NCBI GenBank assembly: GCA_963975425.1
Contig: CAXBGS010000003.1
Span: forward strand, 835,277-899,276
Length of the DNA stretch: 64,000 bases
Direction: 5' to 3'
Source of the DNA: CAXBGS01 sp963975425
GTDB taxonomy: Bacteria > Planctomycetota > Planctomycetia > Pirellulales > Pirellulaceae
Below the pieces are notes generated by a model, which searched no databases, was not told the DNA's origin, and saw only the letters and a program-made list of their open reading frames with translations. Of the stretch, positions 24,414-33,622 are shown piece after piece. The position numbers and the translations under genes were made by a program. Numbering within the stretch: position 1 is the stretch's first letter; each line of letters starts with the position of its first letter.

Positions 24414-25796
24414 ATGGCCGAACCACGATTGCGTCAAGCATTCCGACGATGGCCGGCAATCACGGTTGTTGCAGTCTGCGCCTTAGCATCGATCAGTTGC
24501 AAACGAACCGGCGACCTCGCCGAGTCACCAAGCACCACGCAATCCTCACCGGCTTGGCAGGGCACTGCATCACAATTGCTCAAGACGATTTTCACGCGGT
24601 ACCGCAACGCGGTTTCCTACCACGACGAAGGCCGCGTGCGGCTTAGCTACTTGGTCGATGATCAATCCCATAGCGAAACGGCACCGCTGAGCGTCACGTT
24701 AGATGCCGACGCGATTGATGTCCGAGCGTATGACGTCCGCTTGCACAAAGACGATGGCCAGTTGAGCGCGTGGATCGACGATCCGTCGACGAACCATTTC
24801 GATTCACAAGCGTTGCGAGTGGCGGTCCCCGCCGGGCGACCGATTCTCGATTCGATACTTGCCGATCCTGTGCTTGCCGATCACTTGCAAAGCGGACTGG
24901 CGGGCCCACCACCGCAACTGGAATGGCTATTGGCAGACGAACCGATGAAGAAATTGTTTGACGACGAACATCAGTTTGCGTTCGCCTCGGAATCCTCCGT
25001 TGCGGGGCACGCTTGTCACGTCGTTCGCGTCGACGCGCAGGGCGATCGATACCAATTTTGGATCGACCAAAAAGAAGGTGTGATCCGTCGGGTCGAATTA
25101 CCGAACTCGACTTTATCGAGCCAACTGACACTCGCGACAGAGTTGAAATTGACGTTGGAATTAGACGGCGCAACGTTCCGCTCGGTTTCGTCCAGCGACT
25201 CGCAAAATTCTGGCGTGACATCGCCACCGGGCAACGCAAAATGGGTCGGCCGTTTTGTCCCTCTGCCACCGATCGAACCGGCACCGATTCTGGGATCGCG
25301 TCCAGACGGATTTCAACTCAAGAACGCTGTCGGCGAAGTCACATTGTCCGCAAGCGGTCGCCCGCAACCGATTCGAGTGCTAGGACGCTTTGCCGGCGGT
25401 GACGACTCGGTCGCCGCTGCGGCTTTGCTGCAAAACTGGAACTCCCGTTTGCCACCAAACGTGCGTGCACGCACGCAGGTGATCATTGTGGTCGACCGAG
25501 CCGCTGCCGACCAAATCCCAACACCGCTGACATTGCCAATCGCGATCGACAACGACCACCATGCCGAGCGTCAATTTGCGATCACCCCGGGCGGCCTGAC
25601 CATCTTGGATCCGGACGGACAAATCGCTTGGGTGCAACCTCAGGTCACGCCCGCGGCGTTGGTCGCGGCGGGAACCATCATCGGCGACATCATCGAAGGC
25701 GTCGACGTCCCCCGACGACTGCGCCAACAGTGGGGCCGAGACATTCAGGCATACCAAGAAGCATTGGAAAAAGCATCGGTTCGTGTCGGAGGCTAG
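24414..25796 (+). CDS. Secreted lipoprotein, possible LolA/DUF2092-like fold
   Basis: This 460-residue protein has a basic start and a hydrophobic stretch (PAITVVAVCALASISC) ending in a lipobox-like sequence at Cys 29, so it is probably a lipoprotein. Residues 50-260 (from LLKTIFTRYRNAVSYHDEGR) look like the antiparallel beta fold of LolA/DUF2092-type proteins, which planctomycetes use in many secreted proteins. Residues 310-440 hold a degenerate redoxin-like stretch (RVLGRFAGGD...QVIIVVDRAA...LTILDPDGQIAWVQ) without cysteines. The next gene, 220 bp downstream on the same strand, encodes a HEAT-like membrane protein. Function is unknown; both fold suggestions are weak. Confidence 0.7.
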   Translation: MAEPRLRQAFRRWPAITVVAVCALASISCKRTGDLAESPSTTQSSPAWQGTASQLLKTIFTRYRNAVSYHDEGRVRLSYLVDDQSHSETAPLSVTLDADAIDVRAYDVRLHKDDGQLSAWIDDPSTNHFDSQALRVAVPAGRPILDSILADPVLADHLQSGLAGPPPQLEWLLADEPMKKLFDDEHQFAFASESSVAGHACHVVRVDAQGDRYQFWIDQKEGVIRRVELPNSTLSSQLTLATELKLTLELDGATFRSVSSSDSQNSGVTSPPGNAKWVGRFVPLPPIEPAPILGSRPDGFQLKNAVGEVTLSASGRPQPIRVLGRFAGGDDSVAAAALLQNWNSRLPPNVRARTQVIIVVDRAAADQIPTPLTLPIAIDNDHHAERQFAITPGGLTILDPDGQIAWVQPQVTPAALVAAGTIIGDIIEGVDVPRRLRQQWGRDIQAYQEALEKASVRVGG

Positions 25797-26015
25797 CGTC
25801 CGTCGCGTCCGTCCCATGTCTTTCGTGCCGGTCATCGACAGTGTTTTCAATCGTTTTGTCGTCCAGGGCCTCCATGGCGCCGGCCGCAAAGAACACCTGG
25901 CAGCCTGCATCTGGCAATTGACAATCAACCGACGGTCGATTGATCTTGCGACGATCGGGCTTGCGGGACGACAATCCGCGCCCCGTGATGACCTTTCTCA
26001 ACCGCTGATTCGAAC

Positions 26016-27347
26016 ATGTTTAACGGCAAAACCACTGACGATCCCAACCCGTTTGCCTTTGCCGTGCAAACCGCTCGTCCAGCCGGTCGCCGGTCGCTCG
26101 TATCCGCATTGAAATTTTTACTGGTCGTCGCGATCGCGTTTTCGGCCGTGTTGTTGGTCGGAAATCAGAGTCGACGGTGGCTTGTTCAACGATTGACACA
26201 CGACTTCGAAGAACTTTCATCAGCCGAAAAACAAAGTCGTTTGTCACAGCTCCATGCTTTGGGGACTCCGGCGATCGGACCACTGGTTGGTGCCTTATGC
26301 GACTCCGATGAAAGCGTTGCTCGCACCGCCTACGAATTGCTTCGCGTCAAACTAAGTGACTGGGCCTTGCTTGACCGCGATGATGCAACGTCCAATCACG
26401 CGGCAATGGTCAGCGCGATGTACCCGATTGCCGGCCAGATATCGGATGATCGAACAACCTGGACGACCAGTTTGTTGCAACAAAGCATTGCCCTCTCGGT
26501 CAACCAACGTGACGATGCATCGCAACGTCTGTATGCATCAGCCACGAACATGCTCGATCGCATGTCATTGTCGGAACGATCCGGCCCCAGCATCCTGGTC
26601 AGCCACGCAGACGACGCTGTTTCGCCTCGTCGTTTGACCCTGCATGCACAACCGTTGCCGGTTCTGCCTTCGGATTCGACCGAAGAATGGACTGATTGGC
26701 CGCCGACAGAGTCCCAAGCGCCAACCGTCTATCGCTCGTCGGCAGGAAAGTTGCAACCGATCACCGCTCACGACGACGTGCAACTCGGGGACGTTCATCA
26801 TCATGAAGCATCCGTCGACTCGGCTCGCTTTGCGACGGTTCCCAAACAAGAGATCGTTGCGAAACCGGCCACTTCACCGGCCCCCGCACAAGACGACTGG
26901 GCGCACCCCGGTGGTGCATCAGTGGATCAGCCCCAAGTTCGACCGGTTGGAATGATCGTCGATTCGCCGCTTGAAACCTATGACACGAAATCTGTTGTGT
27001 ACTGGCTCGGCAGTTCCCACCAACCGCTCCGAGCATCCGCGAAAGCCGAACTGGCTCGGCGAGGACTATCCGAGCGAGAGATTTCGATCGCGACTCGCAT
27101 CGCTGCCGGTGATGTCCAGACGAAACTGGACCTGGTCGACGACATCGCACGCAGCGGCTCGACCGATCCTCGTCCGTGGCTGTTGTTGCTGCTATCGGAT
27201 CCCAGCCGTGACGTGAAACTGAAAACGGTGTCCGTGCTGGCCACGATCAACGACCCGGCTGTCGAGCGGCATTTGCGCAACCACATTCTTGACGAGCCGG
27301 ACCCGACGGTTGCGTTTCGTATCCGCCGCTTGCTCGACTTACGCTAG
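26016..27347 (+). CDS. Membrane-anchored protein with HEAT-like repeats
   Basis: This 443-residue protein has a short cytosolic N-terminus and a single hydrophobic segment (FLLVVAIAFSAVLLVGN, about residues 34-50). HEAT-like helices follow directly (LHALGTPAIGPLVGALCDSD) and appear again at the C-terminus (LLLLLSDPSRDVKLKTVSVL, AVERHLRNHILDEPDPTVAF). The middle (about 200-320) is a low-complexity Ser/Pro/His segment, probably disordered. A scaffold or binding role outside the membrane is inferred; no enzyme motif is visible. It lies between two probable lipoproteins on the same strand. Confidence 0.7.
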   Translation: MFNGKTTDDPNPFAFAVQTARPAGRRSLVSALKFLLVVAIAFSAVLLVGNQSRRWLVQRLTHDFEELSSAEKQSRLSQLHALGTPAIGPLVGALCDSDESVARTAYELLRVKLSDWALLDRDDATSNHAAMVSAMYPIAGQISDDRTTWTTSLLQQSIALSVNQRDDASQRLYASATNMLDRMSLSERSGPSILVSHADDAVSPRRLTLHAQPLPVLPSDSTEEWTDWPPTESQAPTVYRSSAGKLQPITAHDDVQLGDVHHHEASVDSARFATVPKQEIVAKPATSPAPAQDDWAHPGGASVDQPQVRPVGMIVDSPLETYDTKSVVYWLGSSHQPLRASAKAELARRGLSEREISIATRIAAGDVQTKLDLVDDIARSGSTDPRPWLLLLLSDPSRDVKLKTVSVLATINDPAVERHLRNHILDEPDPTVAFRIRRLLDLR

Positions 27348-27471
27348 CCCGCCTACGGTGCCTGATCGGCAAGCGGATAGGGATCGTTTCCGTAATCAGC
27401 ACAGTCGCTTGACCATCGTGCCGATAACGCATCTGTCGGATCATGTCGTGAATCGAGACAGGAACGCCCAC

Positions 27472-28428
27472 ATGCACGTCAAATTGATATCGTTTCGCCG
27501 CTCCTATGTCCGTCCGATGCTTTCGATCGCGGCGGCGATGGCTTCCTGCATCAGCGGTTGTCAAGTTCTTTCACCGCGGCCGATTCCCAACCAAGCACAA
27601 CACATCGCACCGGAATTGGTCGACGGCGAGTCCGCTCAGATCGAAATCGGACGAGCACATCCGGTCATCGACACGGTCGGATGGGTTGTGGGTATTCCAG
27701 GCAAAATCACGTTGTGGGATCGTCGAGTGGACAATCACAACGTGTCAGAGCCGACCGTGCGCGCGATGGCCGCTTACCTGGACGACAATCATCTACCGCA
27801 CGTCAAAGTGCGTGCGAATCAGTACGCGCCGCTGGCGGATTTCAGGCGGCTAAAGAAAAACACCACGGTTGCTTGGCCGTACCGGTACACATTCGGTTTA
27901 TTGTCGGTCGCGCAAGAAACGATCTTACCGGGGCGCGTCTTTGGCGGTGATCACTTCAATCCGTACACTCAAACGATTCACCTGTACAGCGACGTCCCGT
28001 CGATCGCCATGCACGAGGGTGCACATGCCAAGGATTTTAGCCGCCGCAAATACCAAGGCACTTACGCCGCCGCCTATATGTTCGTTCCTCTGTGGCATGA
28101 AACGCTTGCGACCGAGGATGTCTTCGCCTACGTCCAGACCAAAGGTACGCCGCGGGACGTCGACGAGGCAAATCGTATCCTGTATCCAGCCTACGGCACC
28201 TATGTCGGCAGCGCGCTGGGCGGACTGATTCCGGCGCAAAGCACACCGCTCTATTACGGTTCGGTCATCGCCGGGCACATCAACGGCAGGATGCTGTCGA
28301 AACAACGTGGGTCAAATCCCAGCAGTTTTTCGCAACACTTCGCCCAAGCGGCCGAGCAGTCCGATTCGGCCGGGGGGCAAAGCGACGAAACGGTTCAGCA
28401 AGTCGGCTTTGCAGCAGAAACCCACTGA
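27472..28428 (+). CDS. Zincin-like secreted lipoprotein (HEGAH motif)
   Basis: This 318-residue protein begins MHVKLISFRRSYVRPMLS, continues into a hydrophobic segment and has the lipobox CISGC, so it is probably anchored outside the cytoplasmic membrane. HEGAH at 181-185 fits the HExxH zinc motif of metallopeptidases. Further acidic and His residues (HE at 209-210, Glu 215) lie 25-35 residues downstream, where a gluzincin-type third ligand would be expected. Conserved-looking strands (FGGDHFNPYTQTIHLYSDVP) precede the motif, as the edge strand of zincins does. I do not recognise the family. The ATG at 27472 has AGGA 9 nt upstream; the frame is open further upstream but reads poorly. Confidence 0.7.
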   Translation: MHVKLISFRRSYVRPMLSIAAAMASCISGCQVLSPRPIPNQAQHIAPELVDGESAQIEIGRAHPVIDTVGWVVGIPGKITLWDRRVDNHNVSEPTVRAMAAYLDDNHLPHVKVRANQYAPLADFRRLKKNTTVAWPYRYTFGLLSVAQETILPGRVFGGDHFNPYTQTIHLYSDVPSIAMHEGAHAKDFSRRKYQGTYAAAYMFVPLWHETLATEDVFAYVQTKGTPRDVDEANRILYPAYGTYVGSALGGLIPAQSTPLYYGSVIAGHINGRMLSKQRGSNPSSFSQHFAQAAEQSDSAGGQSDETVQQVGFAAETH

Positions 28429-28497
28429 ACATCAGGCCTGGCACACGCTCACCCGGTTTGGCAAACGCGGGGCGGCCAGCCTCCCGACGTGCCTCTC

Positions 28498-30135
28498 TCA
28501 CTCCGACAGTCCGCGTCTAGACTTCAATCGCATGAACATTGCGAAAGAAGACCCCAGAATCAACGCAATACTGAACGCGAAGTAACCGAACACGATCCGT
28601 AAATCGCCAACGTTCGCGACGCTATCGTCAAAGTCACGTTTCAGATTCGCATCCAGGGGCAGCGCGAACAGAGCGCTGAACGGGCTGGTGATTCCCGCCC
28701 ACTGAAAACTCGCGATCTTTTCAGGATCAAATTCCAAGATCGCCAACAGAGCCAGCCACGCGGGCGGCGCGACATACAACAGCAACAACGCGATATAAGT
28801 GCTGAGCAATGCGATCGAGGTCTTACTTTGGAAAAGCGAACACACCAACGCGACCACCGCATTGACCAGACAAACCATGAGCACGATCGCGAACATGCCG
28901 ATCACGGCTTCCCAGTTGGACCAAAAATTATTGTTCAGCGCTGTTCCCAATAGCAATGGCCAAAGCAAGAACGAAGTCAGCACGGCAGAGATACGAAAAC
29001 CGACGATAAATTTGCCCGACAGAATTTGCCACGGCGTCAACGTCGTCGTCAGCAACATATCCAGCGTTTGACGTTCGCGCTCACTTGTCATGCTGCCGGC
29101 CAGGAAGACCGGGCCGACCAGCATATTGAACACGATCACATACACGGTGAACCAAGGCGCACGCTCAATCTGCCAAAACAGAAACACGCCCATTAGCGGA
29201 ATCGCCAGCAACATGCTGATCTGGATCACCAGCCTCAGCATCAACGTCCCTTGGCTGAAGATCTCGCTGTGTATTTCCTTGTCGTAAACCGGATTGGTGC
29301 CGTCGGGCATCAAGGCCTGTTTCTTCGGCGGCGCGAACAAACGGTCGGGGAATTGATCCGGCTGGATGACGAGCCCGACGGCCTCTTCGGCCTCTCGTTC
29401 CAGGTCGATGACTTCTTTGCCTTCGCTGCCAAAATCCGGCGGATAGAGCATGCGTCCCGCCGCCGCGGCGCACATCAAGACCACAGCGGATAAGACGAAT
29501 GCGGGAATCACCAACACCGAAAGTTTTAACCGCAGCAGCCCGTCGCCCTCCATTGAACGCCAAAACAGAATCGCGCCGATGACCAACGGCAGGATCACCA
29601 AATAACTGACCACCAGCGAACTGCTGGTACGCGAAAAGTAACTGCTGCAAAACACACCGATCGCGCCAAACAAAATCACGGACACGATCAAACACAAATA
29701 CGCCGCTAACACTTCGTACAGACTGACCCCGCCCAGCGGCAGACACAGTGCAATGATCGGCAGCGATGCGAGAATCAACATCCCCAGGTGGGTTAGCGAC
29801 GCGACCATCTTGCCCAGCACGATTGCGCCCGGTCGCAGCGGACTGGCCAACAACATTTCGTACGTGTGCCGTTCTTTCTCACCAGTGATCGCGCCGGCTG
29901 CGAAACTGGGCGCCATCAGCGAGGCGATCACATATTGGCCCAGGAAAAACAGATTGACCAGCTTGGTCGCCGATGGCGGGTTCGTCGTCAAATCCAAACG
30001 TTCGTCGCTGGGCCATGCCAACAGTACGACGCCCGCGAGTAACAATTGATACAAACCCAGCAGCAAAAACGCGCGAGGAGTCCGCAGGTTGACGAGTAGC
30101 TCGCGCTGCAAGACCGGGTTTTCGATCAGGTACAT
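28498..30135 (-). CDS. ABC-2-type transporter permease with duplicated modules
   Basis: This 545-residue inner-membrane protein has about 12 hydrophobic segments in two homologous halves. Each half begins with a soluble NPV...E motif (ENPVLQRELLV and NPVYDKEIHSE) and contains the ABC-2 permease signature before a membrane pair: GEKERHTYEMLLASPLRPGA then GKM, and SERERQTLDMLLTTTLTPWQ then GKF. It looks like two permease subunits fused head to tail. No ATP-binding subunit lies within the window on either side, so the motor must be encoded elsewhere. The substrate is unknown. It converges on the zincin-like lipoprotein gene with a 69-bp gap. Confidence 0.8.
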   Translation of the reverse strand: MYLIENPVLQRELLVNLRTPRAFLLLGLYQLLLAGVVLLAWPSDERLDLTTNPPSATKLVNLFFLGQYVIASLMAPSFAAGAITGEKERHTYEMLLASPLRPGAIVLGKMVASLTHLGMLILASLPIIALCLPLGGVSLYEVLAAYLCLIVSVILFGAIGVFCSSYFSRTSSSLVVSYLVILPLVIGAILFWRSMEGDGLLRLKLSVLVIPAFVLSAVVLMCAAAAGRMLYPPDFGSEGKEVIDLEREAEEAVGLVIQPDQFPDRLFAPPKKQALMPDGTNPVYDKEIHSEIFSQGTLMLRLVIQISMLLAIPLMGVFLFWQIERAPWFTVYVIVFNMLVGPVFLAGSMTSERERQTLDMLLTTTLTPWQILSGKFIVGFRISAVLTSFLLWPLLLGTALNNNFWSNWEAVIGMFAIVLMVCLVNAVVALVCSLFQSKTSIALLSTYIALLLLYVAPPAWLALLAILEFDPEKIASFQWAGITSPFSALFALPLDANLKRDFDDSVANVGDLRIVFGYFAFSIALILGSSFAMFMRLKSRRGLSE

Positions 30136-30213
30136 TAGCGTTGGTGGGGAACAAGCGTGTCGAGGAAGAAAACGAACCGAGCGAGTTTGCCAGATGACGC
30201 GTCGATTTTTCCG

Positions 30214-30257
30214 TTCTGCGTTTTACGTTACAAACTTCTGCGTTCTACTTTACAAAC
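30214..30257. repeat. 22-bp tandem duplication spanning the epmB stop codon
   Basis: Two units (30214-30235 and 30236-30257), each starting ttctgcgtt and ending tacaaac, differ at three positions. The second contains the epmB stop (TAA, minus strand, 30250-30252), and the first carries the same triplet at the same relative place downstream of the gene. Confidence 0.85.
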
Positions 30258-31353
30258 TATCGTCCACGATTGCCGTCTTTGATGGTTCACCGGGCTCTTC
30301 TCGCACGTAAGTTGGCACGGCGTAACCGGGAAGCTGTTTTCGCATTTCGGCCACCAACTGAACGCCCCGATCAACGGAAACTTCGAAATGCGCTGCTCCG
30401 CGAACACGATCGAGCTGGTGCAAATAGTAAGGCTGTACGCGATGGTCCACCAACGTTCGGCTCAATCGAATCAAAGCCTCGGCATCGTCATTGACGCCAC
30501 GCAGCAGGACGGCTTGGTTCAGCACGGGGATGCCGACATCAACCAACAGGCCAATGTGGTCCAAGACGTGGGCGTCTAATTCCTGTGCATGATTGGCGTG
30601 GATCACAAACCACGTCGCCAACCGACTGTGTCTCAACCGTTGCACCAGATCCGGCGTCACGCGCTGTGGAATGACGACCGGCATACGAGTATGGATTCGC
30701 AAGCGTTTGACACGCGGTATCGATTCAATCTGTTCGATCAATTCGAACAGTTTGACGTCCACCAAGGTCAGCGGATCGCCGCCACTGAGGATGACTTCGT
30801 CGACCTCGGGACTTTTTCGCAAGTAATCGATCGCCGATTGCGTGGACCGAGCCGGTGTGCCGACCTCGCTGTAGGGAAAGGATCGCCGAAAACAGTAGCG
30901 GCAGTGAACACCGCAAGCACCGGTGCTGATCACCAGGGCACGACCGCGATACTTTTGAATCAGGGACGGTGCCGCCATCGCGGCCAGATCGCCGACCGGA
31001 TCGGAGACAAAATCGGCGGCGTCGGACTGTTCCGATTCGGTGGCCAGCACCTGCCGCAGCAGAGGGTCGTCCGGGTTGCCCGGCTCGATGCGGGACAGGA
31101 ATTCCAGCGGGACAAACGTCGGAAAATCGGCTTCCGCAGCCGCGTGACAGGCCGTTTCGGTGGGCAGTCCCAACCGCTGCCGCAATTCGGTCGTCGAGCG
31201 GATCGCCCGCTTCATCGCGGACTGCCAATCGACCGGGACGATCGATTCCCGCGTACCGGTCGGGACAAGACGCGGATCTGCCGCTAAAATCCCGGCACTC
31301 CGATCGGAAGGATCATCTTGGATGGTTCGAATCAACGGACGGTTAACCTGCAT
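30250..31353 (-). CDS. epmB: KamA-family radical SAM protein, EF-P beta-lysylation protein EpmB
   Basis: EpmB converts L-alpha-lysine to R-beta-lysine, which EpmA then attaches to EF-P; it uses S-adenosylmethionine, a 4Fe-4S cluster and PLP. The radical SAM cluster motif CxxxCxxC is CGVHCRYC (Cys 147, 151, 154), followed by FRRSFPYSEVG and EVILSGGDPLTL, both typical of the lysine 2,3-aminomutase family. The N-terminal VDWQSAMKRAI and LGL motifs match EpmB. With 367 residues it is of EpmB rather than longer KamA length. It is divergent from efp with 51 bp between starts, which strongly supports the role. No epmA is visible in the window. The ATG at 31353 is the only suitable start ahead of the conserved N-terminus. 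Confidence 0.9.
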   Translation of the reverse strand: MQVNRPLIRTIQDDPSDRSAGILAADPRLVPTGTRESIVPVDWQSAMKRAIRSTTELRQRLGLPTETACHAAAEADFPTFVPLEFLSRIEPGNPDDPLLRQVLATESEQSDAADFVSDPVGDLAAMAAPSLIQKYRGRALVISTGACGVHCRYCFRRSFPYSEVGTPARSTQSAIDYLRKSPEVDEVILSGGDPLTLVDVKLFELIEQIESIPRVKRLRIHTRMPVVIPQRVTPDLVQRLRHSRLATWFVIHANHAQELDAHVLDHIGLLVDVGIPVLNQAVLLRGVNDDAEALIRLSRTLVDHRVQPYYLHQLDRVRGAAHFEVSVDRGVQLVAEMRKQLPGYAVPTYVREEPGEPSKTAIVDDSL

Positions 31354-31404
31354 TTACCTTGCATTCATCTCACTACTGACTCGAACGACGGAGCCATTGT
31401 CACC

Positions 31405-31974
31405 ATGGCTACTTATAACACAAGCGACTTCAAAAAAGGCCTCAAGGTCGAAATCGACGGCGAACCCTACCTGATGACGGATATGCAATTCGTAAAGCCG
31501 GGCAAGGGAAATGCATTCTACAAGTGCAAGATGAAAAACTTGATCCGCGGCACATCGCTGGACCGGACCTACAAGGGCGGTGACTCGCTGCAGTCGGCAG
31601 ACGTCGAAACGACCGACGTCTCGTTCCTGTACCGCCAAGGCGAAGACTACGTCTTCATGCACCAAGAAACTTTCGAGCAATACGAAGTCAGTGCCGAAGT
31701 CGCCGGCGACATCTGGAAATACCTCAAGGACGGTATGAAGTGCACAATGACGCTTTACAACGGAAACGCCATCATCGTCGAACCGCCGAACATGGTCGAA
31801 TTGGAAGTCACCGATTGTGCCCCCGGCGCGAAAGGTGATACCGCGACCAATGTCACCAAGCCGGCCAAAGTCGAAACGGGCGCTGAGTTCATCGTGCCAG
31901 GATTTATCAAGCTGGGCAACGTGATCAAGATCGATACGCGCACCGGTGAATACTCTGAACGCGTCAGCAATTAG
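31405..31974 (+). CDS. efp: Translation elongation factor P
   Basis: EF-P binds ribosomes stalled on proline stretches and promotes peptide-bond formation. This 189-residue protein is of standard length and has the three-domain order: an N-terminal KOW-like domain (MATYNTSDFKKGLKVEIDGE), an OB domain and a C-terminal OB domain ending in the family signature VPGFIKLGNVIKIDTRTGEY. The modified lysine is present: Lys 34 in KPGKGNAFYK, the EpmA/EpmB-type context (GKGxAF). The adjacent divergent epmB fits this. The start ATG is at 31405; an in-frame extension upstream lies in the shared promoter space. mgtE follows 69 bp downstream and may be read through. Confidence 0.97.
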   Translation: MATYNTSDFKKGLKVEIDGEPYLMTDMQFVKPGKGNAFYKCKMKNLIRGTSLDRTYKGGDSLQSADVETTDVSFLYRQGEDYVFMHQETFEQYEVSAEVAGDIWKYLKDGMKCTMTLYNGNAIIVEPPNMVELEVTDCAPGAKGDTATNVTKPAKVETGAEFIVPGFIKLGNVIKIDTRTGEYSERVSN

Positions 31975-31995
31975 AGGTAAGAGGCGTCAGGTAAC

Positions 31996-32018
31996 AGGTT
32001 GCAGCAATCCTGTAACCT
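31996..32018 (+). terminator. Stem-loop after efp
   Basis: AGGTTGCAG (31996-32004), loop caatc, CTGTAACCT (32010-32018) form a 9-bp stem with one G-U pair, 21 bp after the efp stop. No T-tract follows, so it may attenuate or stabilise rather than fully terminate before mgtE. Confidence 0.4.
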
Positions 32019-32043
32019 TGCACCTCCTGGCCTTGCACCTCTC

Positions 32044-33393
32044 ATGTACAACACTCTGTATCTTCCCGAACTTCGCGAGATGTTGGCCGGTGACAACCGT
32101 GCCGAGCTAGAGGAATTCTGCACGACGCTGAACGCCGGGCGGACCGCAGAGTTCATGGAAGGACTCAGCGACGCAGAAATCTGGCGCGTGTTGCAATACG
32201 CCGAACCGGATCGCCGATCAGAAATCTTTGGGTATTTCGCCGAAGAACGCCAGTTGGCGATGTTGGCAAGCCACGATCCGGCGCAAGTCGCCGAACTGGT
32301 GGAAGAAATTCCACCGGATGACCGTGTCGACTTGCTGCAAGAACTTGAGCCCGGACGTGTCGACGAAATCTTGCCGCTGTTGCCGGTCGAGGACCGCCGC
32401 GATATCCAGCGGTTGCAGTCGTATCCGGAAGAAACCGCCGGCGCGATGATGACATCCGACGTCGCCAAGCTGACCGAAAAACTTTCGGTTCGCGAGGCCC
32501 TGGATGAACTTGCCCGCCAAGCCAGCGACTTGGAAACGATCTATTACCTGTATGTCGTTGACGAAGACTGTTTGCTGCGCGGGATCGTGTCGACCAGACA
32601 ACTGGTATCGTCGCTTCGTCATCCCGAGCGCACCTTGGGTGAAATGATGGAGACCGACGTGGTCGTCGCTCAGGTGTTGGAAGATCAAGAATCGGTCGCC
32701 GCGAAAGTCGAAAGGTTCAACCTGCTGGCGATTCCCGTCGTCGACGCAGGGCGTCAATTGGTCGGAATCATCACGCACGATGATGTGATCGATGTCGTCC
32801 GCGAAGAATTGGCCGAAGACGCACAGCGGATCGCCGCGGTCGCTCCGCTGGAGGACGACTACTTGCGCATCGGGCTGTGGACGCTTTCTTGGAAACGCGG
32901 ACTGTGGCTGACGATTCTGTTTTTCGCCGCCTTACTGACTGCGTTCGCACTGCGGCACTATGAAGTCGAACTCGAAAAATTCGCCTGGCTGGTCTGGTTC
33001 ATTCCATTGATCATCAGCGCCGGCGGCAACTCGGGCAGCCAGTCGGCCACGCTGGTGATCACGGCAATGACTAGCGGCGAAGTCAAATTCTCGGACTTCG
33101 GCCAGGTCGTCAGACGCGAATTCATCGTGTCGCTGGCGCTGGGCGGATTCTTGGCATTGATCGGATTTCTGGTCGCGCTGTTCATCGCTCCGAGTCAACG
33201 CGATGCGGTCGTGATTCCCATCACACTGCTGTCGGTGATCCTGTGCGGTTGCCTGTGCGGAGCGGTCCTGCCACTTTTCTTCAAGCGGATGGGGCTGGAC
33301 CCGGCCATGATGAGCAACCCGTTTGTCGCGGGAATTGTGGATATTTTGGGCATCGTGATCTACATCAACGTCGCCCGCGTGATCCTGGGCTGA
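32044..33393 (+). CDS. mgtE: Magnesium transporter MgtE
   Basis: This 449-residue Mg2+ channel has the full family layout: an N-terminal superhelical MgtE_N domain (about 10-120, with repeated LPVEDR-type turns), two CBS domains (about 130-250, including VREELAED after the second), a connecting helix and five membrane segments (about 280-449). The channel motif GGNSGSQSATLVITAMTSGE is intact. Intracellular Mg2+ normally closes the channel through the N and CBS domains. I chose the ATG at 32044 because the family N-terminus begins there; the frame extends upstream through the efp 3' hairpin. It is probably at least partly co-transcribed with efp. Confidence 0.95.
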   Translation: MYNTLYLPELREMLAGDNRAELEEFCTTLNAGRTAEFMEGLSDAEIWRVLQYAEPDRRSEIFGYFAEERQLAMLASHDPAQVAELVEEIPPDDRVDLLQELEPGRVDEILPLLPVEDRRDIQRLQSYPEETAGAMMTSDVAKLTEKLSVREALDELARQASDLETIYYLYVVDEDCLLRGIVSTRQLVSSLRHPERTLGEMMETDVVVAQVLEDQESVAAKVERFNLLAIPVVDAGRQLVGIITHDDVIDVVREELAEDAQRIAAVAPLEDDYLRIGLWTLSWKRGLWLTILFFAALLTAFALRHYEVELEKFAWLVWFIPLIISAGGNSGSQSATLVITAMTSGEVKFSDFGQVVRREFIVSLALGGFLALIGFLVALFIAPSQRDAVVIPITLLSVILCGCLCGAVLPLFFKRMGLDPAMMSNPFVAGIVDILGIVIYINVARVILG

Positions 33394-33622
33394 TGCGTTT
33401 CCCCATCGTCGGGACCGCCGTGTCGCTGGGATGATCGGATTGGTGCGGATTGGTGCGTGCGGATTCTGGCACGACGTTGAAATCTGGCGATCCGCACCAC
33501 ATACTACGACGTTCACGCGACGCCCCAAAAAGCGATCGACGCCGCAAAGACGTGATTTCAATCACCAGCCTCGCGGCCGAGAGATCTCATTGTCCAAAAT
33601 TTCGTTGACCCAAGAAATCATT

